A stretch of DNA of 64,000 nt, from assembly GCA_963854735.1 (NCBI GenBank), contig OY978097.1, positions 2,480,001 through 2,544,000 on the forward strand, given 5' to 3'. Below the pieces are notes generated by a model. That model saw only the letters and a list, made by a program, of their open reading frames with translations. It was not told the origin of the DNA and made no database searches. Numbering within the stretch: position 1 is the first letter of the stretch; each line of letters starts with the position of its first letter. Positions 9,971-21,482 of the stretch are shown here, piece by piece. Made by a program: the position numbers and the translations under genes. Source of the DNA: Marvania coccoides (lineage: Eukaryota; Chlorophyta; Trebouxiophyceae; Chlorellales; Chlorellaceae).

Positions 9971-11347
9971 TCATGCTCCTGCTGTCGCTGCAAGCCCTTT
10001 CTCCACCGCCAGCGCCACCGCCGCATCCGCCACCTTGCACAACCCTTCGATGTTGCGGTCCCACTGCTCCAGCGCCCCTGGCGCATCCCCAAACGTCAGC
10101 ACCCCCTCCACTTGGTCAATGCTCCCCTGCAGCCGCTTCTCCGCCACCATGCGCGCCGCTGCAGCCTCCGCCTTCTCCGTGGGCACCCCCAGCAGCAGCG
10201 CCAGCTCCTCGATGTGCACGTTGGCGTAGAGCTTCGAGGTAGCTTCCAGGTTGTGCTCCATGACCGACCGCTCCAGCACTGTTGATCCATCGGGCAGAGT
10301 AGCCAGCTGGTGCGTGGCCAGGGTCTCTGCGAACGCGGTTACCTCTTCGGGCCGCAGCACCCGCTCCATGTAGACTTTTTCCAAGAAGGGAAACACCGGG
10401 AGGGTTGCAGAGCGTTCATCTTTGTAAAGCGTGGACAGCATGCGGGAACGCTGCGGACCGGCGGACGCCAAGATGGTGCAAGTGACCGCCGCGCCCAGTG
10501 CTTGTTTGAGGTCCTCCTCCTGCACCATACGCCCCCCAATCACCCGCTGCCCCGCCTGGCTGAGCTCGTAGTAACGAACAGCCGCCTCCAGGAAGCGGCG
10601 CTTGGAGTCTAGCACGCGAGCATAGCAGCTCTTGTACTGCAGCTCAACCTCTTCATCCTTGCAGGAAGAAAGCAGCGAAGAGGCTTTCTTAATGTAAGTT
10701 TCAGCAGCCACGGCATCGTCGTCTTCTAGGTAAAGCATCGCGATTTTGACGTTCTTGGCGAGCTTGTACTCGGGGCCAAGGATGCGCATGCCGGAGTCGA
10801 GATCGATGCCCGCCAGCGCCTGCGCCGCGCGGCTCCATTCCTCCTGAGCCTCAAAAACCGAGGCCAGCAGCTCGCGGATGGCTGCCGACTGCTCCTCGTA
10901 ACTCACAGCGCGAGGGGAAACCTTCTCCAGGGCACTGGAAAAAGTATGGGTGAAATATTGGTGAAGTTGATAATTTATAAGGGAGAGGGTTGAGGAATAA
11001 AAGCGGCGAAAAAGCTTACTAGACGGCGGCAGCTTTTTGAACTTCGAGGGGGAGCTGCTGCAGGGAGGTGGCGAAGGTTGTGAGCAGCTGACGGCTTAGG
11101 ACGAGCGGCACAACGTCCGACAAGACTGCGAGGGCAGAGAGTGCGAGAGTTCAGATCACTTCATTGCGGTGGTTGTAGTTGGAAATTAAATAAACAGCTC
11201 ACCGTGGTCCACGAAGTGTTTGCACGCATCTAGGTCTCCTGCAGCAACCGCTCTGTTCAAATAATCTGTGTACTGATCGGCTTTTAACTTTGGATCCTGT
11301 TCTAATGCGATTATGTCTAAAACTGAGCGGTCCAGTTGTGAGGTCAT
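9971..11347 (-). CDS. CSN4: COP9 signalosome subunit 4
   Basis: Exons 11347-11203, 11125-11020 and 10934-9971 give 404 residues, the usual length for CSN4. The COP9 signalosome removes NEDD8 from cullins. Recognisable stretches are FVDHVLSDVVPLVLSRQLL near the N-terminus, KLAKNVKIAMLYLEDDDAV, QYKSCYARVLDSKRRFLEAA, CTILASAGPQRSRMLSTLYKDE and VMEHNLEATSKLYANV leading into the PCI domain. Junction phases agree (CAC G|TC and TA|T). Its presumed target class is encoded in the same window (CUL1 at 31087), though the two genes are 20 kb apart. Confidence 0.95.
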
Positions 11348-11641
11348 CTTGCTTGACGTGCTTTTGTCAATTTTAACACAAGGTTAACGTTATAAGGTGA
11401 TTTTGCCTTTTAGCCAGCTTGCAAAGAAATTTGTTGACTTTCGACAGACGCTCGAGGCACATCGGCTCTATAAAGAGACAACGAAAAAAATTATAAAATC
11501 AAAATAATTGAGATGGGTCCCGCCGCATTCATCCTGCGGCTGTAAGAGCTTAGCAGGAATAAAAATTTCAAGTAAATAAATAAATAAACTAGTAATACCC
11601 ACGGAAGAAGAGGCCGCAGCTGCAATAAAACCTCTGAAAAT

Positions 11642-12776
11642 ATGGGAACCACCCCAGTTTTGCTGCTGATCTCAGGCTCCGCCTTGAATCTCTACGCCCA
11701 GCACCTCACCGATGCCAGGTTTGCGGCTCCGGAGGCCCACATTCTGCCCGCAGTGAAGTTTCTGGCGAGCTTCGTATTTGCGGGATTTGCCAGGCTATCC
11801 CGACCTCCCTCCATGCCCCCGCCGCCCCCCCGCCAGCGCCGCCTCATGGGAGTAATAGGCGTGCTGGACGCTGCAGCGGTGAGAGCGCCTTCAACCACTC
11901 TACACTGCATATTCCTGCACCTCCTTGTTTCCAAACAGTCTGCTAAACATCCCCGTTTGCTTGCAGTACGTGAGCTACTGCATAGGGTTCGTTAATTGCG
12001 GGGCCGTGCTCAGCAACCTTCTGCTGGCAGCAGCTGGGCAGACTTTCACGGCGCTGGCCACGCGCTTCGTCCTCCGCAAACGCCTCTCCAGTGGGCAGTT
12101 CGCAGCCATCGCCTGCGTGGGCCTGGGCCTCGCCATTCGAGCCCTCCCAGCGACAGTCTTTGATCCAAACGCTGCCGCCAAGCCCAGCAGGTTTCCCGCC
12201 GATTCCAGTCCTCAACTCGGAGCGGCAGCCATCCTCCTCGCGGCACTGCTCTACAGCTGCCTGGGAGTGGCGTATGAGGCGCTGGTATCATCAGCAGGCG
12301 GCCCGCCGCCTTACTCAGAAGTTTTGTGGAACATCTCCCTAGTGGGGGCGCTAGGGGCTGCCAGCTACCAGGCATTGTACGTGGCGCCTCGCGCAGACGC
12401 CCTGGTGCTGCGTCCGTTGGCAGCCAGCGGGCTGTCGGTGCGCCAGCTGGTGGCGAAATTGGTGGCGTTTGGCGTGCTGTTTAACCTGCACATGTTCGTT
12501 CAATCGCGGGTGTTTAAGAGCGAGGGAGCCTTAGGGGTGTCGTTGGTGAATGCGGTGCGCGGGGCGGTGCTGGCTGTGGTTGCAGGGTTGTTCTTATGCT
12601 CGCCCGCCAAGCCGGCAATGTGTATGACAGCCCAGACCGCGCTGTCTGCTGCCACGACCACCGCAGGGGGGGTGGCGTGGGTGCTAGCGGATACTCAAGC
12701 GAAGAGGAAAGAAAAAAAATCCGGAAAGGGCAAAGAGAACAACGCAGCAGCAGAGGAAGTCAAAAAGGAGCTGTGA
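11642..12776 (+). CDS. Nucleotide-sugar-transporter-like membrane protein (DMT superfamily)
   Basis: Exons 11642-11878 and 11967-12776 give 348 residues with about eight to ten hydrophobic segments, arranged as in SLC35/drug-metabolite transporters. The repeated pattern NCGAVLSNLLLAAAGQTFTALATRFVL and VSLVNAVRGAVLAVVAGLFL resembles the paired central helices of UDP-sugar transporters. The C-terminus is a Lys/Glu-rich cytosolic tail ending KKEL, a perfect KKxx dilysine signal for return from Golgi to ER. So the protein probably works in the ER. Substrate is unknown. Confidence 0.75.
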
Positions 12777-13268
12777 GCTTAGAAATTGTATGCGTCATGG
12801 GTAATAATATCTTTAAAAGACCCAAAACCCGTTAACAAGAAGAAGACGCAGATAGGCACAGTATAATTATTGTCGTGATAAATAAAAGGTTATTATGGCT
12901 TCTACCAAATTTTGTTTTGTCTTGCTGGCGACGCAACGCCCGCGACACAATTTAAGAAAAAAAGATAGCAATTTCAGAAGACTATCCTGACAGAAGAGCC
13001 CCTGCAGTAGGGAACCAGATAGAATTATTGCAAGTTCCAAGACGGGATGGTTTAGGACAAAACCAGGGAGAAAAAAAAAATAAAAAAATAAGAGAAAACT
13101 TATATTTTTGCCATTGTTTATTCTTTTATTGCGAGAGGTGTAATTGACGTGTTATTGGTTTTATTGTTATTCCATAACACCATAGGGGGGAATACTTATA
13201 GGGAGAGAATATGACGGCTGTAACCAAACTATGGCAGCGCCAAGTCCTTTTAGAAAAATTGAACGGGT
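12777..13268. other. Convergent spacer
   Basis: Tail-to-tail spacer between the transporter and the membrane-protein gene at 13269. AT-rich with several A runs. No RNA or coding feature seen. Confidence 0.5.
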
Positions 13269-14728
13269 TCAGCCTAAAATCCAGCGCAAGCCCCAAATAT
13301 TCTGAGATGCCATCACGCCCAGGCTGTCGATAAAAATGTACCACACCCCTCCAAAGACGACCAGCAACGCCAATGTGTGCAAAATTGTCATCATCATGTT
13401 GGGGAGCAGCGGTGGCATATCCCCGACCGACTGCAGCCACCTGTGCCGCGAGCGCTCTTCCAAAAGAGAAGTCGTCGCCAGGGGCACTGCAAACGTCCCA
13501 AACATCGTCACTGACCACATTCGAGCGGCAACGCACGAGAACGTTGCACTGGGGTTGGCAACGAGCGTGGGAAAGGGCGCAGAGCGGTGGCAGATCGCGC
13601 CCAGCCACCGCCCCATCAAGTTGTTTCCTTCCACCGCTGTGGCGGTCAATATTCCGGGGTCTGTGCAAAAGTATTGCACGTCATCAAAGACGACAATGAA
13701 CGTGATGATGCCACACGACAGAACTTGATAAGGGCCGATAAGCTGGAAGCCCAAAGAAGACGTCATTCCCATGAACAAATCGATCATCACTGACACGGCG
13801 ATGTACAAGCTCGCTTGCGGCACCGAACCGAAGACCGGGGAGAGCCGGGTGAAATTTTTTCCCGCCATGGACCGGGGACTGGCCAACGAAGTTCGCAGCG
13901 CAAATGTGCGGTGCAATCTGGCGAATACCAGCAGCGGGGTCCTGCAATGGAATAAAGAAAAAGCAGCACGAGAAAATGGAAAGTAGGGCCTTGGCAATTG
14001 GGTTGTGAAAAGGAATTATTCTATAATAAAACTAAAAAATAAAAATAAAATAAACTCGCCTCCAATTGGCGTAGAGGTCTCTTCGATAAAAGATGAAGTA
14101 TAGCAGCAAGGCATTAGAGGCAAGCAGTATAGACATGTGGGCAACGGCGATGAACCACTCCAAAGAGCCAACAGGGAAGTTGATCTGCAAGAAAGAAAGA
14201 AAGAAATTAAATTGAAACGTGGGGATTTAGGGTCATTACTACGCGAGGAATACTGCTAAAGGAAGGGTTAGATTCGCACCTTTACAAAGCTCGCCACCCC
14301 AAACAGCGTTGACGCCACCCCCCAGCACGTGTCAGAGACTGACTGCTGGTTGGTAAAGTGCACACGATATGCCTGCAAAATCAGGTGCACGCCATATAGC
14401 GTGAGTTTGGGGCTGAATGGGGCACAGCGACAGCCTGGCTGGGCCTTTTCACCGCCACAGTGGATGTGGCAAAGACCGGGCGCACCTTCTCCTGGGCGGG
14501 GTCTCTAAAGCTCATATAGAACAAATTGTGGAAATTAAGAGTCGCTGGCTGACTCGAGAGTGTTGATAAATTGCTAGAAGTTGCTGCGTTAAAAAAACAA
14601 CATCCCCCGAAATTTGCGCGTTACATCTGCCAGCTTTGCCCCCCAGCTGCAACGTCCAGAACTCCCTTCACATCAATAAATTTCCCAAAGCCACTATTGA
14701 TGAGTGCGATGATATAATTGAAAGCCAT
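13269..14728 (-). CDS. Multi-pass membrane protein, family unknown
   Basis: Five exons (14728-14625, 14552-14486, 14372-14280, 14184-14060, 13941-13269) give 353 residues. The model is supported by continuous phase at every junction. About eight hydrophobic stretches are present, for example FIAVAHMSILLASNALLLYF, a stretch around SVMIDLFMGMTSSLGFQL, and MMMTILHTLALLVVF near the end. The cytosolic segment FYRRDLYANWRTPLLVFARLHR has the charged character of loops in algal multi-pass sensors. The intron between exons 4 and 5 uses a GC donor (TGGAG|GCGAGT), required to keep the WR-TPLLVF frame. The acceptor before exon 2 (ctctcgag|T) is the least certain. No family is recognised. Confidence 0.65.
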
Positions 14729-14952
14729 GGCAGGCGTTTTTGGCGAGTTCGCTCCTGCATTCATGGATGAAGAATCGTTTTAAACATAGACGCAAATAAA
14801 ATTGCAGTCGAATTTCACGATTTTTTTGTAAATACAATTATTTCTAGCCTCAACCCTATACCCTCCGAAGGTTCAAATTACAGTTGAGGGGGCCTATACA
14901 ACTCACAGTGGGGCCGTTCACAGAGCTAGCATCGGAACAATAAAAAACGACA

Positions 14953-16006
14953 CTACAGCCGTGACCAGGTCCCTCTGTTCGCCCTCCACGCACTTTCTCT
15001 TTCCTTCAAAAAGCCAAGCACCTCCCGCTCATAATCTTCTCTGTGCTGCTTGAAATGGCCGCAGTGGCTGCTCTTTTCCCACCGCACAGAAGACACAGCC
15101 TGCCCCAGCGCCCGCTTGGCCGCAATCAGCCCCTCCAGCTTCTCGGCGTCGCAGAGCGGATCGTCTCTGCTATACAAAAATAAAGTGGGCCCCAAATACA
15201 GGCTTTTCATCTCGTCCCTGCATGCAATCGCAGATTTTTTCTCTTCTGAAGACATTTATATAATTGCAACAGTGATTTGGGGGGGTATTCTTTTTCATTT
15301 TCAACAACAAAATGAACATTTTGTCACCGTCACCAGTAACCGACCAGTAAATTGCCACTCGGTCGCCGTACAGCAAAGGAGTGAGGCTGGTGACTGCGGT
15401 GAGGCCGACAATGGTGGCCATGCGTCGCAGCCCTGGCGACGTCTCTGCGCTAATGACTCTGGGTCCCATGTGTCGGTGCATGTAGCCAGGGGCGCTGTCA
15501 AAGATGCAGCCAAGGACCGAAGACCTTGACATTTTTAATTATAAAGGTCAAATTAGTAGTATTAACTAAGATCATTCACATTAGAATGCGGTGGTTTGCT
15601 AGTATAATTGAAACAAATTGAGTCACCTGAGCGACGTGAACTCGGGGTTGTGTTGCGTCAGCTTGTCGATCTGCTCCACGACAAAGGCGCCGCCGTTGGA
15701 GAAGGCAAAGAGCGCCAGGGGCCTCGTGGGGTTGGCATTGTGTTTTTTAACGAAGCGAAGACAGGCTTCAGCCCAGAGGCGGCGGGGGCGCTCAATGGGG
15801 GAGAAAATATTAAAAGTGGGCTGCACGGAGCGCACGCTCGAGTAGCCATGGCGGGCGACGAACTCGGCGTACTTGCGGAGGGGGCCTTCTTGCGCTCCGG
15901 CCCAGCCGAATATGATAATTAGTGGGCTCGAATCAGATCTCCCTCCCCCCTCCCCCCTCCCTTTTGACGGAATGAGCGCGGTGAAGGGCCCTTCTTGAAT
16001 CTCCAT
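14953..16006 (-). CDS. TMEM53/DUF829-type alpha/beta hydrolase-like protein
   Basis: Exons 16006-15627, 15524-15334 and 15245-14953 give 287 residues. The pattern fits the TMEM53/DUF829 family: LIIIFGWAGAQEGPLRKYAEF near the start, FAFSNGGAFV as the nucleophile elbow (S-N-G-G), FDSAPGYMHRHMG in the middle, FLYSRDDPLC (acid-residue strand) and SSHCGHFKQHREDY with a catalytic-type His. These give a plausible Ser-Asp-His triad. The family's substrates are poorly known; human TMEM53 sits on the nuclear envelope/ER. Junction phases agree (AG|G and ACT G|AA). Confidence 0.88.
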
Positions 16007-16390
16007 GTTGCATTTATGTTTACGGATATAATTAATTCAATGGAAATGCCAGTTAAAGCGTCGAAGAAGGATTACGTTGAAATTTTTTTTGCAAAAAATC
16101 TCAAACTCAAATTTCGTCATGCCTTCAACAGCAAGTCGCTAACAAAAAATATAATAAATTCAGTTTTTTCAGTTTGTATTCAGAGATGCCTTCACTCTGC
16201 GCAAGAGATATATTTTTTGTCGGGAGCGGTGACAACGACAAGGCTTGCAATACTACTCTCGCTGATGCGCCGTTTTCTGACCCTTTCGTGGGGTGTTTAA
16301 GATCCTCGAAAGCACTGAACATGCAAGAAAATCGTTTTTAAAACAGAATAAAAAGGGGACGGCACTACTTATGCAAAGCAGGCAAAAAAA
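16007..16390. other. Spacer between TMEM53-like and OS-9-like genes
   Basis: Promoter side of the TMEM53-like gene and 3' UTR of the OS-9-like gene. AT-rich, no recognised element. Confidence 0.45.
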
Positions 16391-18942
16391 TCAGAGCTCA
16401 TCCCTCAGCAGCAGTTCCTCCTCTCCACCCAGCGGCAATACCAACACCACATCATCATTGAGCGGCTCTTCCCCTGCAGCAACAGCAACTGCAGGAACGC
16501 CCCCCTCAGCGGCAGCAGCAGGTTTCAGCTCCTTCACCTCCTCGTCATCGCTGTCCACTGGGTCCAAGTAAGGATCATCATCATCGACAACAACGCCGAT
16601 CGCTGCCGCTGCCTGTTGCTGCAGCGCTGCTGCCGGCATCACACCGCCACCTCCTGGTGCTGGCCGCATCCCTTCCACCCCACACAGCGACGGCAAGTAC
16701 ACATCGATGACGTACCGGCACTGCCCTGGCTCCACAACAGCCACGTGCATCTTCCCGTCGGGGGAGCACATGAACCTAATGACGCTGGTCCGCAAAACTG
16801 TGCCCCCTGCTCCGCTCCCTGCTGCGCCGCCTTGCTGGGTCGCGCCTTCACCTTCCACATCTACCTCCAACGAGTTGACCCCGGACTCTCCCGTCAGCTC
16901 GCACTCGTTGCCGTCGCCCAGCGAGTGAACCACAGCCGGCACCACCGCCCCCGTCGCAAACAGCGCCGCGTCGGTGACCGCCCTGGGCGTCCAGTCCGCG
17001 TTCTTGAACTTCCCCAGCGAGATCACCCACACAGGGAGCCCGGAGGGCGCGTCGATGTGCATTTGATTGGTCTCCGCCCAGTAGCACACCTCATAGCTCC
17101 ACCACCCGTGACCGGCGTAGACACACTTGCCCGCCAGCTCCCCCCAGAGAATCTGCGCCACGAGGGGCGCGGTGGCGGGCGGGGGAGGCGGCATGACGGG
17201 GGGAGACCCCCCTTTGGATGAGAAAACTACGGCCTTGTCGGCAGGGAGCACAGACAGCACTGCAGACTCCTCCAGCAAGCGGGGGTCCACGCCGGCGGCG
17301 CGCCCGGTCGTGGCGACCGGTAAAGGGTCTTCTACCGGCCCTGCAACGACCGCCACGTTGCGGAGGACGGTGGTTGAGGAGGCGTCAATGCCGGCGGCCG
17401 CTGCCAGCGTGGCTTTGGCGTCCTGGCCCTCTGACCACCTGCAGGCGGGGCCTCGGGTACACCCCGAGGTCTGCATGCGCTCCAGCAGCGCGGCTGAGGT
17501 GGTGGCCAGCGCTGTTGTGTCGGCATCTGCAATAGTGGCGAGGAAATCGAAAATAAGAGGGAAACATGCATTTATTAGGGACCAAAAAACCCCAGAGAAT
17601 TACAAAATAAAATACGAGTGTAAAAATTAATAAAATAGTTTCAAAAATGAGATAGTAGCGGAGCCAGCGCACCAGTCACTCCCAGCAGCGGGATTCGCCT
17701 GGGGGGGGCGCAGGCCTGGCAAGCTGCACGGCACCACCCTGTGGTAGCTGTGCCCACCATATAGTTGGGATTGATCTTGCACTCGCCCTGGAATGGGAAA
17801 AAGAAAAAAGCTTTAGCATACAACGTCTGAATTGTTATTTCAGCGCTATACGGCGAATGAACCCACCTTTGTCGCCCAGAAATCACACTGTGGGTGACGG
17901 TTAAAGCACTTCCTCTGCGGCTGGGGCGCCTCGTAGCCCTGCAGCTCCCACCCATTGAGGCCTTCCACCCCCCGTTCCTTTGCTGCTGCCAAATACTCAA
18001 CTTGAGCGGCTGCTGCTGCCGTTAACAATGATGGAACCTCATTTTTATCCCCCAAAGCTTCGCCCACCTTTTTCCCAGCCAAAAACGCCTTGCAGGCCGC
18101 CCGCACGACCGCGATTTCCCTCGGTTTTGCACCCTGCCGGTGGCGAGGGCTCAAAAGAAAGTACTGGTGCTTTCTTTGCTGCTGCGCGGCGTGCACGCGC
18201 GCGCTGAGGATGACCCAGTCTTTGAGCACTGCGTTGGGCACCTCGTACTCGCACAGAGCGTCCGCAAATGGCGCCAGGTCCTCTTTTCTTACCGGCATCA
18301 TCAGTCGGTGCGTCCAGTCCACTAGCCCCTCCCACACGGCGTCAATGAGCGCCAGACAGGTCTTGCACTGCGCCACGCCAGCTGCAGACTCCAGCGGCGT
18401 CGAGTCTTCGAGCGGCGTGATGTCGAAGCTGCTGGGCTGGAAGCGGCCGCTGCAGGAGTGTTCGAGAAATGTAATATGACGAACTATTACTGATGCTTTG
18501 AATAGCATTAAAGACACCAGGGACATTCCAACAGTAGAAAATTAAATTGTAATTTCTCACCGTTTGACGTCTTCGTCGATGAGGGCCTGGAGGTTGGCCT
18601 GGGGGCCGTTAAGCTCATGGTCGATGAACATTCCAGTTACGGCTTCCTTGGCCCTCGCGATGGTGGCGTCGTCTTGAGCAAACATGGAAAAGGGGAAGTC
18701 CAACTTGAACTCGTCCCAAATTTGCTTTGTGTAAAGCAGCTCGTCGTGCTGGTAGCTGGATTGGCGAATCAAGATCAATGTGATTTGGATGGATATATAG
18801 TATAAGGTGTTAGTGACAGAAAAGAGAAGCGAGGCGAACGAGAGAGAGAGAAAAAACTGGTTGAACTTTTTCACCTGATCCCTGAAGTGAACGGAACGAG
18901 GGCAGCAAGGCCCAACACCACCGTGATGATGTGCTTGATCAT
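16391..18942 (-). CDS. ER lectin with ShKT domain and OS-9 type MRH domain, RDEL tail
   Basis: Exons 18942-18875, 18755-18561, 18449-17867, 17787-17673 and 17526-16391 give 698 residues. A signal peptide (MIKHIITVVLGLAALVPF) starts it. Around residues 115-120 is QCKTC in a helical region of unknown type. A six-Cys ShKT domain at about 268-308 reads CDFWATKGECKINPNYM...WCRAACQAC. An MRH lectin domain at about 454-605 has GWWSYEVCY, NQMH, VIRFMC and VEPGQCRY. These supply the Trp-Trp, Gln, Arg, Glu and Tyr mannose contacts known from OS-9. The C-terminus is RDEL, an ER-retrieval signal. OS-9 proteins deliver misfolded glycoproteins to ERAD. The exon 4-5 join (ACT G|AT) is phase-correct. Without it the ShKT exon runs to its own stop and the MRH exon has no leader. 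Confidence 0.75.
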
Positions 18943-19086
18943 TGTATTAAATCATTTTAGAATAACAATGCATATTATTTGAGAGGGGTGGTGTGGAAAA
19001 AATTTATGCAAAAATAATGATAATAAATAATGCAGTGATCCTCCCCTTTTACAACATTATGTATTCAACAAGTATTTAAAATTTGC

Positions 19087-20083
19087 ATGAGATCTGCACA
19101 CACACGCCCGATGAATCCCCAGCCCCACCGGTGCTACATAGCTGTGGGATGCGCTCTCTTTCTGGGCTTCTTATTGCCTCGCCCACAGTTTGTGGACACT
19201 CTGATGGGCTATGAAGACTCGTTCATCCCCCCGCCAGCGTCCACCTTTGGCAACAAGAGCGAGCTGGCATGCCCAGACCACCCGCTCGTTGAAGTTAATT
19301 TCTACGGTGAAACTCTGTGCCCAGACTGCAAGCACATGGTGCTGGACGTCCTGGACCCCATGTTCAAGAACGGCATCGCCTCGTTGATGAAGCTGCGCTA
19401 TGTGGCGTATGGCAATGTCCGCGGAGCGCCAGGAAGCTCCGTTAGCTGTCAACACGGCCCCTCAGAATGCCTGTACAACAGACACGTCAACGTGGTGCAG
19501 AAGCGGCTGGACTACGACCAGAAAAAGTGGTATCCGGTGATCAAGTGCTTTGCGGTGAACATGAATTCGCTGAAAAAGATGGCAGGGACGTGCGAAGAAG
19601 CAGCAGGGTTGAAGGCGGCAGACATTGCAGCGGCGGTGGAGGGGGCAGAGGGTCTGGAGCTGGAGATGGCGGCCGGGAAGGAGACGCTCGGCTTGCAACC
19701 GAAGCACAGCTTTGTGCCTTGGGTGAGTACTTCAAAAACGAGGTCTCGTTTTTTCCTCCTATTAATGACTTCTTGTGGTGAGAAACCCGACTTCAATTTG
19801 ATGATTTTACTGCAGATTACGGTCAATGGCGTGGCTCTGGGCGGCGCTTTTGAGGACCTGGAGCGCTACGTTTGCGCAGCTTCGCCGCCGACCAGGCGGT
19901 GAGTTTAATTTAATTTATTCACAAAGCGCTCCCATTTTATTTATTCAAGAAAAGCACCATCTACGATATTAAATATTTCTTTACATATATTCCTAAGGTA
20001 TTTCATTTCACGTTTTCTTCTTTTCTTGCAGGCCGCCAGCATGCTCCCAGCTGCCCAACAGCTTGCGCAGAATGCGGGGATGA
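19087..20083 (+). CDS. GILT-type lysosomal thiol reductase
   Basis: Exons 19087-19722, 19816-19898 and 20032-20083 give 256 residues. GILT enzymes reduce disulfides of proteins in acidic compartments. The active-site CxxC is CPDC inside NFYGETLCPDCKHMVLDVL, and the family signature CQHGxxECxxN is present as CQHGPSECLYN. Further Cys residues (KCFAV, GTC, YVC) match the family's paired cysteines. HSFVPWITVNG spans the first junction, phase 0. An N-terminal hydrophobic stretch (CYIAVGCALFLGFLL) serves as signal peptide or anchor. The first in-frame Met could be residue 1 or 9. The tail after the last Cys is short and Arg/Pro-rich. Confidence 0.92.
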
Positions 20084-20109
20084 TGGCACGCGGGGCCGTC
20101 CTTCCTCCG

Positions 20110-21482
20110 CTACGCGTTGTTCGCCACTCTACTGATACTGGCGCACTCCAGCAGCGGCTGCTGCTCTTGAGGCGGCGGAGGGTCCATTACTCGGTGGTGG
20201 CTGGCGATGGCGCGAAGCAGAAAGGCGCCTCCGATTAAAAACCCGAGTAAAGCTCCTGCAGCTGAGTCTGACGCATTATGCTTGTTGTCGATTATTCGGC
20301 TTATGGACACGCCCCTGCAGCAAAACACACCACCAGGCATTCTTGTCACGACTTTTTAGAAGAAAAAAATAATAATTCGACCACGATCGATGGTATTGTC
20401 TTCTTTAGTTCTATTTTGTTTTCGCTTCGTTTTGCTGCTCCCCTTGTTTCCCTTTCCAACCCAATGCTGTAATTATATCAAAATTATGACACCACGGGGC
20501 AACGCGGCTTGTTTTTTTAGATGAAAGGTCCACTCACCATGCCCAGCCTAATTGCAACAGAATCCAGAACCAGGCAATTGTCGTCCCCATCTCCAGCATC
20601 AGGCGCTGACGCCACGGTCGGTTGTAGTACGGCGCGTACCTCCTTGCCGGTCGAAAAAATGCGGCGTAAAGGACGTAGCCTGCCACGTAGATTCCCAGCG
20701 CAAACGCTGAGGACGCATGCCCTGCAAAGTTGGCATGCAATAATGAACATGAAAAAGAAAGAAGACGCGTTAGTGAAGTGAACAACCAAAAGGTGGGGGG
20801 GAAATGCTTGAGAAACCTGATGGGAAGCTCTTGTGCCCATCCTTGAGCTTGCTCTCCGGCAAATCAGAGTTGCAAACGGGGTTGGCGGACGCAGGTAGGC
20901 CAAACGATGGCTGGATGTCAGGTGGGAGCGTGGGATTGCAGCGTGACAGCCAATCGGGTCTAAACCGCCCCACAAGCAGCTTAGAAACCTCCGTGATGAG
21001 CCCATTCACCGCCCCCGCGAAAACGAATCCGATGACGAAGTGGAGGGAGCTGGCTAAGGCCGTGAGGAGAGGGATCGGAGTGTTGCAGCGTGTCGCCACG
21101 AAAATTTCATAAACGGCGAGGCTGATGAGGAGGGAGACGAAAGGAACGAAGCCCACCACCCAGAATGCGATCGTGCTGGCGCCCTTGTACCTGCCGATGC
21201 ATTAAGTAAGAGGGTAGCGGGGGTAAATCGAAGTAAAGTAGAGGGTTGAGTTGGAAAAAAGAGCGGGTGGCGTGAAGAGCTGGAAGAAATGTGTGCTTAC
21301 GCGTAAGAGATTGTGGCATCGTATAGCGCAAATGATCGGCCGGCCGTGTCCGTGTCACTGAGTGAAGTCACCACGATGAGGGCTGCCGTGACAAACAGGT
21401 TGACAAAGATGAAAAATAAATCTTGAGATTTTATAACATAGACCCAGCTCCTTTCGCGCTGAACTGGCGTGCCTGGATCCAT
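20110..21482 (-). CDS. PAP2-family lipid phosphatase
   Basis: Exons 21482-21301, 21190-20817, 20721-20538 and 20314-20110 give 314 residues. All three PAP2 motifs are complete: KLLVGRFRP (KxxxxxxRP), KSFPSGHASSAF (PSGH, created across an exon junction at CCA TCA G|GG CAT) and SRIIDNKHNASD (SRxxxxxH). Six membrane segments surround them. Such enzymes dephosphorylate phosphatidate or related lipid phosphates in ER or plasma membrane. The last exon holds motif 3 and a final membrane helix, then a Pro/Gln-rich tail. The gene ends only 26 bases from the stop of the convergent GILT gene. Confidence 0.93.

Noticed and set aside
14848..14889. Short inverted repeat with ggttcaaatta inside, tRNA B-box-like
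   Set aside because: Arms are only 7 bases (cctcaac/gttgagg) and no cloverleaf can be drawn.
17641..17672. Stop codon ending the ShKT exon as a separate gene
   Set aside because: The MRH exon begins at a splice acceptor and carries RDEL, so it needs an upstream leader exon. The phase-1 donor just before this stop supplies the join. Kept as the main uncertainty of that model.
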